Shown: positions 31,757 to 34,904 of the stretch, piece after piece
Numbering within the stretch: the stretch's first letter is position 1
Layout of the letters: each line of letters starts with the position of its first letter
Source: a bacterium
Lineage (GTDB): Bacteria; Pseudomonadota; Gammaproteobacteria; Burkholderiales; Thiobacillaceae
DNA: 34,904 bases
Direction: 5' to 3'
Assembly: GCA_009772925.1 (NCBI GenBank)
Contig: WOUQ01000022.1
Coordinates: forward strand, 1 to 34,904
Program-made: the position numbers and the translations under genes
Notes under the pieces: model-generated
The model's database searches: none
Told to the model about the DNA's origin: nothing
The model's input: only the letters and a program-made list of their open reading frames with translations

Positions 31757-32680
31757 TCAGAAATAGGTGGTGACGGCGGAATCCAGGGCGTCGCGCATGT
31801 CCGGGTCGTCGGTGATCGGACGCACCAGGGCGACGCGGCAGGCGGCCAGCGGGGCCACCCCCTTGGCGATGAGGGAGCCGGCGTAGATCAGCATGCGGGT
31901 GGACAGACCCTCATCCAGGCCGTGGCCCTTGAGGTTGCGCGCGCGCTCGCCGATGTGCACCAAGTTCTTGGCCACCTCCAGGGTCACGCCGGATTCGTGG
32001 GCGACGATCTCGGCCTCGACGTCGTGCTCCGGATAGTTGAAGTCGAGGGCGCCGAAACGCTGCTTGGTGGACTGCTTCAGGTCCTTCATCAGCGACTGGT
32101 AGCCGGGGTTGTAGGAAATGACAATCTGGAAATCGGGGTGGGCCTCAATCAGCTCGCCCTTCTTTTCCAGGGGCAGCACGCGGCGGGCGTCGGTCAGCGG
32201 ATGGATGACCACGGTGGTGTCCTGGCGCGCCTCCACCACTTCGTCCAGATAACAGATGGCGCCATGACGGGCGGCGACGGCGAGCGGGCCGTCCTGCCAG
32301 CGGGTGCCGTTGGCGTCGAGCAGGAAGCGGCCGACCAGGTCCGAGGCGGTCATGTCCTCGTTGCAGGCCACAGTGATGAGGGGCTTGCCCAGCTTCCAGG
32401 CCATGTACTCGACGAAGCGCGTCTTGCCGCAACCGGTGGGGCCCTTGAGCATGATGGGCATGCGCACGGAATAGGCCGCCTCGTAGAGTTCCACTTCGTC
32501 GGCCACCGGACGGTAATAGGGCTCGCTTTTCACCCGGTAGGCGGCGAGAACATCGGCGACCGCGCCAGTGTTGGCGGCGGGACGGCTGGCGGCCGCCGCG
32601 CTCGCCGCCTGCTGGCTGGCGGCCCGCGCCAGGGCTTCCTGACGCGGCGAGTAGGTACGCATGAAGGGATCGTTACGCAT
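31757..32680 (-). CDS. cbbQ: CbbQ, Rubisco activase AAA+ ATPase
   Basis: The 307-residue MoxR-type AAA+ protein has Walker A GPTGCGKT (80-87), Walker B ICYLDEV (D146, E147), and the CbbQ-like blocks [16 protein letters not shown] and [14 protein letters not shown]. An N-terminal extension of about 45 residues, rich in Ala, Gln and Arg, precedes the core. CbbQ hexamers with CbbO remodel inhibited Rubisco. It follows mcdB by 39 bp. Confidence 0.93.
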   Translation of the reverse strand: MRNDPFMRTYSPRQEALARAASQQAASAAAASRPAANTGAVADVLAAYRVKSEPYYRPVADEVELYEAAYSVRMPIMLKGPTGCGKTRFVEYMAWKLGKPLITVACNEDMTASDLVGRFLLDANGTRWQDGPLAVAARHGAICYLDEVVEARQDTTVVIHPLTDARRVLPLEKKGELIEAHPDFQIVISYNPGYQSLMKDLKQSTKQRFGALDFNYPEHDVEAEIVAHESGVTLEVAKNLVHIGERARNLKGHGLDEGLSTRMLIYAGSLIAKGVAPLAACRVALVRPITDDPDMRDALDSAVTTYF

Positions 32681-32719
32681 GGCTTCAGACCTGTGAATGC
32701 TGGAGTTCGCGGATAGGGT

Positions 32720-33034
32720 TCAATCCGGCCAGACGCGGGAGGGGAACAGGGCGCTGCCGCTGTCCTGGACGATGTTGGCGCTGGCGGGGGCCGGCGCCTT
32801 CGGCTTCGCCGGCGTGGCGCGAACCGCGCGCTTGGGAGCGGGCTTGGCGGCGGGTTTGACCGGCGCCGCGGGCTTCGGCGCCGCGGGCTTCGGCACCACG
32901 GGTTTGGCGGGCGCGGATTTGGCCGCGGCGGGTTTGGCCGCCGCCGGCTTAGCCGCCGGTTTCGACGCGGCGGATTGCTGGGAGGCGCGCGCCAGGCGCA
33001 CGCTGGCGGACAGCTTGTCTTTCACATTGGTCAT
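32720..33034 (-). CDS. mcdB: McdB-like carboxysome positioning protein
   Basis: The 104-residue protein is mostly disordered: an N-terminal charged stretch (MTNVKDKLSASVRLARASQQ), a Lys/Ala/Pro-rich middle (about 24-80, with PAAAKPAAAK repeats), and an end of LFPSRVWPD with Trp102 third from the C-terminus. In proteobacterial alpha-McdAB systems a small disordered McdB with a conserved C-terminal tryptophan is encoded directly after mcdA. Here the ATG overlaps the mcdA stop by four bases. Identification rests on context, disorder and the Trp, not on alignment. Confidence 0.75.
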   Translation of the reverse strand: MTNVKDKLSASVRLARASQQSAASKPAAKPAAAKPAAAKSAPAKPVVPKPAAPKPAAPVKPAAKPAPKRAVRATPAKPKAPAPASANIVQDSGSALFPSRVWPD

Positions 33035-33666
33035 GATGTGATCACCTCATCAATGATGGCTTCGATTTCAGCCGCTGCTTGCGCGCCCCGGCTGCCCATT
33101 TGGTACACCGACACACCTTCCAGCGCCGCGCCGCGATAAGCGGCCCGGCGCCGCACCACCGCGGTCAGCACCGGCACCCCGAACTCGGCCAGTGCCTCGT
33201 GCATGGCCGCGGACAGCGCGCTCTTCGGCTCCAGCTGATTGAGCACCAGGAAGGCCCTGAGCCCCGGATTCACGCGCCGCGCCTCTTCGATTTCCTGGGG
33301 CAGGCGCAGGCTGGCCCAGAGATCCACGGGCGACGGCAATACCGGAATCAGCGCCACGTCGCAGGCGCGCAGGGCCTGCTGCGAGGCGTGGCTTTCCACC
33401 GATGGTGGACAGTCCAGCACCAGATGCTGGTAGGCGCGGTAGTTCTGATGCAGGGTACGCGCATCCCACTTGCCGCCGATCTGCTTCACGGTCGCGGGAA
33501 ACGGCGCGCTGCCCTGACTGGCCCACTGCACCGACGAGCCCTGCGGGTCCAGGTCGATGACCACGGTCTCACCCCGGCGCGCCAGGCCCGCGGCCAGGTT
33601 CATGGCCAGGGTGGTCTTGCCGGCCCCACCCTTCTGATTGATGACGGCGGTCACCCGCGTCGGCAT
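33031..33666 (-). CDS. mcdA: McdA, ParA-type carboxysome positioning ATPase
   Basis: This is a 211-residue ParA/MinD-type ATPase with the deviant Walker A KGGAGKTT at residues 12-19 and Walker B-like LVLDCPPSV. Members in carboxysome operons, called McdA, use nucleoid-bound ATPase gradients to space carboxysomes. The ATG at 33666 follows GGGGAG and lies one base after the acRAF stop. The longer frame upstream would enter acRAF. Next to mcdB, so the two form a pair. Confidence 0.88.
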   Translation of the reverse strand: MPTRVTAVINQKGGAGKTTLAMNLAAGLARRGETVVIDLDPQGSSVQWASQGSAPFPATVKQIGGKWDARTLHQNYRAYQHLVLDCPPSVESHASQQALRACDVALIPVLPSPVDLWASLRLPQEIEEARRVNPGLRAFLVLNQLEPKSALSAAMHEALAEFGVPVLTAVVRRRAAYRGAALEGVSVYQMGSRGAQAAAEIEAIIDEVITS

Positions 33667-33667
33667 G

Positions 33668-33937
33668 TCAACTCCCCGCCGCCGGTCGCAGCGCATTGAC
33701 GCGCGCGGCGAACCCGAATTCCCGCTCGCCCATCGCCGTACCCTCCGCCGCTTCCACGGTGATGTTGACGTAGGTGGTGCCGAAGTTGATGTTCTGCGGA
33801 TGCAAGCCCGTCTCCTCGGTCAGCGCGGCGAGGGCGTCGAGAAAGGCGCGGGTTTCCCCGTAGCGCGCGAACTCGAAGCGCCGGAACAGGTTCGGTGGCG
33901 TCCCCCGTGCTTCCCAACCCTCGGGCAGGTCAGCCAT
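33668..33937 (-). CDS. acRAF, PCD-like Rubisco assembly factor
   Basis: This is an 89-residue pterin-4a-carbinolamine dehydratase-like protein (GWEARGTPPNLFRRFEFARY, LTEETGLHPQNINFGTTYVN). In alpha-carboxysome operons this paralogue, acRAF, assists form I Rubisco assembly and lacks full dehydratase motifs; here only an HP remains of the catalytic histidine pair. The ATG overlaps the bacterioferritin-like stop by eight bases, with GGAGAGG ahead. Confidence 0.88.
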   Translation of the reverse strand: MADLPEGWEARGTPPNLFRRFEFARYGETRAFLDALAALTEETGLHPQNINFGTTYVNITVEAAEGTAMGEREFGFAARVNALRPAAGS

Positions 33938-34367
33938 GTCCGGCCTCTCCGGCCAGCATGCCATCCAGCTCGCGCACGTGGGCCATCTCTTCGCGCAGTA
34001 TGCCCTCCAGCAAGGCCGCGTCCTCGGCGTCACGCATGCGCGTGGCATGCGCCAGAGCCTCCTGGTAGAGACGCACCGCGTCCACTTCCAGGCGATGGTC
34101 CGCGTCCAGCATGGCCTGCACGTCGCGGCCCAGGCGGGCCGGTGGCAGGTTGCCGGCGGATGGCGCGACGCCCAGGCGGATCAAGCGTTCCATCAGGCGC
34201 TCGGCGTGCTCCAGTTCCTCCACCGCCTCGCGGCGCAGGTGGGCCGCCAGGTCCTCATTCCCCCACAGTCTGGCCAATACGCTTTGCGCCAGATACTGCT
34301 GCACGGCGCTCATCTCGTGGGTGAGCGCGCGCGATAGCCAGCCCAGGGTGCGAGGATCCACGCTCAT
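33930..34367 (-). CDS. Bacterioferritin-like protein of cso operon
   Basis: This is a 145-residue four-helix ferritin-like protein. Putative diiron ligands are E18 (THEMSAVQQY), E51 and H54 (EELEHAERLME), E94 and E127/H130 (EEMAHVRELD). Bacterioferritin-like genes in alpha-carboxysome operons are common, with no settled role. The ATG at 34367 lies 13 bp after the csoS1B-like stop; the longer frame to 34595 would lie inside that gene. Confidence 0.85.
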   Translation of the reverse strand: MSVDPRTLGWLSRALTHEMSAVQQYLAQSVLARLWGNEDLAAHLRREAVEELEHAERLMERLIRLGVAPSAGNLPPARLGRDVQAMLDADHRLEVDAVRLYQEALAHATRMRDAEDAALLEGILREEMAHVRELDGMLAGEAGHG

Positions 34368-34380
34368 CGGCGTCAGTCGG

Positions 34381-34719
34381 TCAGCTGCGGGTCGAGGTGA
34401 TCTCGGCATCGCGTCCACCACCGCCGGCATCCGGCGTGGCGGGCAGGATGCCTTCCACTTCGCCGTGCACGCGGGCGATGATGTGGGCGGCGACCAGGCC
34501 GTCACCGACACGCTCGCAGGCGTCGGCACCGGCACGCACGGCAGCGTTGACGGCGCCGGTTTCACCACGCACCAGCACGGTGACGTAGCCGCCACCGACG
34601 AATTGACGACCGATCAGGCGCACTTCGGCGGCCTTGGTCATGGCGTCGGCGGCTTCAATCGCCGGAACCAGTCCGCGGGTTTCGATCATGCCCAGGGCAA
34701 TGCCTGTCATGTTAGCCAT
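34381..34719 (-). CDS. CsoS1B-like BMC shell protein
   Basis: The 112-residue protein has one BMC domain (about 5-95; GIALGMIETRGLVPAIEAAD, GGGYVTVLVRGETGAVNAAV, ARVHGEVEGILP) and a C-terminal tail DAGGGGRDAEITSTRS. CsoS1 proteins form hexamers that tile the carboxysome shell; CsoS1B is the slightly longer paralogue, so this is the likely match. TGGAG precedes its ATG. Its C-terminal coding half is almost identical to the partial csoS1 to the right. Confidence 0.92.
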   Translation of the reverse strand: MANMTGIALGMIETRGLVPAIEAADAMTKAAEVRLIGRQFVGGGYVTVLVRGETGAVNAAVRAGADACERVGDGLVAAHIIARVHGEVEGILPATPDAGGGGRDAEITSTRS

Positions 34720-34764
34720 GAGATTTCTCCAGAAAGCGTTGTCGCGTAAGCGATGTCACGCCGG

Positions 34765-34904
34765 TCAGGCGGACGGCGCGGCGGGCAGGATGCCTTCCAC
34801 TTCGCTGTGCACGCGGGCGATGATGTGGGCGGCGACCAGACCGTCACCGACACGCTCGCAGGCGTCGGCACCGGCGCGCACGGCGGCGTTGACGGCGCCG
34901 GTTT
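34765..34904 (-). CDS. CsoS1 BMC shell protein, partial
   Basis: Only the last 46 codons are in the window; the gene runs off the right edge. The translation ends TGAVNAAVRAGADACERV, then GDGLVAAHIIARVHSEVEGI and LPAAPSA, a CsoS1 BMC domain without the long tail of its neighbour, as in CsoS1A or CsoS1C. It precedes the CsoS1B-like gene by 45 bp on the same strand. Over 122 bases it differs from that gene at four positions by my count. Confidence 0.92.
   Translation of the reverse strand, partial: TGAVNAAVRAGADACERVGDGLVAAHIIARVHSEVEGILPAAPSA

Noticed and set aside
1-34904. tRNA, rRNA, CRISPR array or complete insertion sequence
   Set aside because: None was recognised: no cloverleaf-like run, no regular direct repeats with spacers, and no transposase-like frame.

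Overview
The window is GC-rich, gene-dense DNA from a chemolithoautotrophic proteobacterium. I infer a Thiobacillus-like betaproteobacterium, because the right end carries part of an alpha-carboxysome locus and CO2-uptake genes sit beside it. The species cannot be named from the sequence. No rRNA, tRNA, CRISPR array or intact insertion sequence was seen.

Left part (1-6.3 kb). A 5'-truncated exbD remnant and a tonB-like gene lie on the + strand at the edge. They are followed by a six-gene minus-strand chromate-resistance cluster that reads chrB > chrA > rhodanese > methyltransferase > second ChrB-domain protein > MFS transporter. A candidate promoter lies in front of chrB, in the region shared with a divergent PAS-GGDEF-EAL protein (6368-8821).

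Middle (8.8-21.7 kb). This is a set of short, tightly packed housekeeping or accessory operons: PsiE-like protein; Na+/Ca2+ antiporter with PAP2 phosphatase and a broken dgkA-like fragment; a TerB/DUF697-like protein; TerC / tandem CBS / DUF6671; a ribosome hibernation factor with a membrane-anchored partner; a NhaR-like LysR regulator; a small lipoprotein; a coupled DUF3616 / lipid kinase / metallophosphoesterase trio; and a VC0807-like membrane protein.

Right part (21.8-34.9 kb). This is a CO2-concentrating region. One minus-strand run encodes a SulP anion transporter with an unusual soluble insert, a trypsin-like protease, a 100-residue unknown, the SbtA bicarbonate transporter, its PII-like partner SbtB and Sua5/TsaC. 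A theta-class (LCIB-like) carbonic anhydrase is divergent from sulP, and a perfect 8+8 bp palindrome lies in the shared promoter. Beyond it, also on the minus strand, comes the distal part of the carboxysome operon: csoS1 (partial), csoS1B-like, bacterioferritin-like, acRAF, mcdA, mcdB, cbbQ, cbbO and csoS1D. The large subunits, CsoS2 and the other shell genes would lie beyond the right end. Together the genes suggest bicarbonate import (SbtA, possibly SulP), CO2/bicarbonate interconversion (theta-CA), Rubisco assembly and activation (acRAF, CbbQO), shell construction (CsoS1, CsoS1D) and carboxysome positioning (McdAB).

The least explained items are the protease and 100-aa protein inside the bicarbonate-transporter operon, the coiled-coil insert in SulP, the palindrome between sulP and the theta-CA gene, and a 24-bp perfect inverted repeat that fills the cbbQ-cbbO gap.
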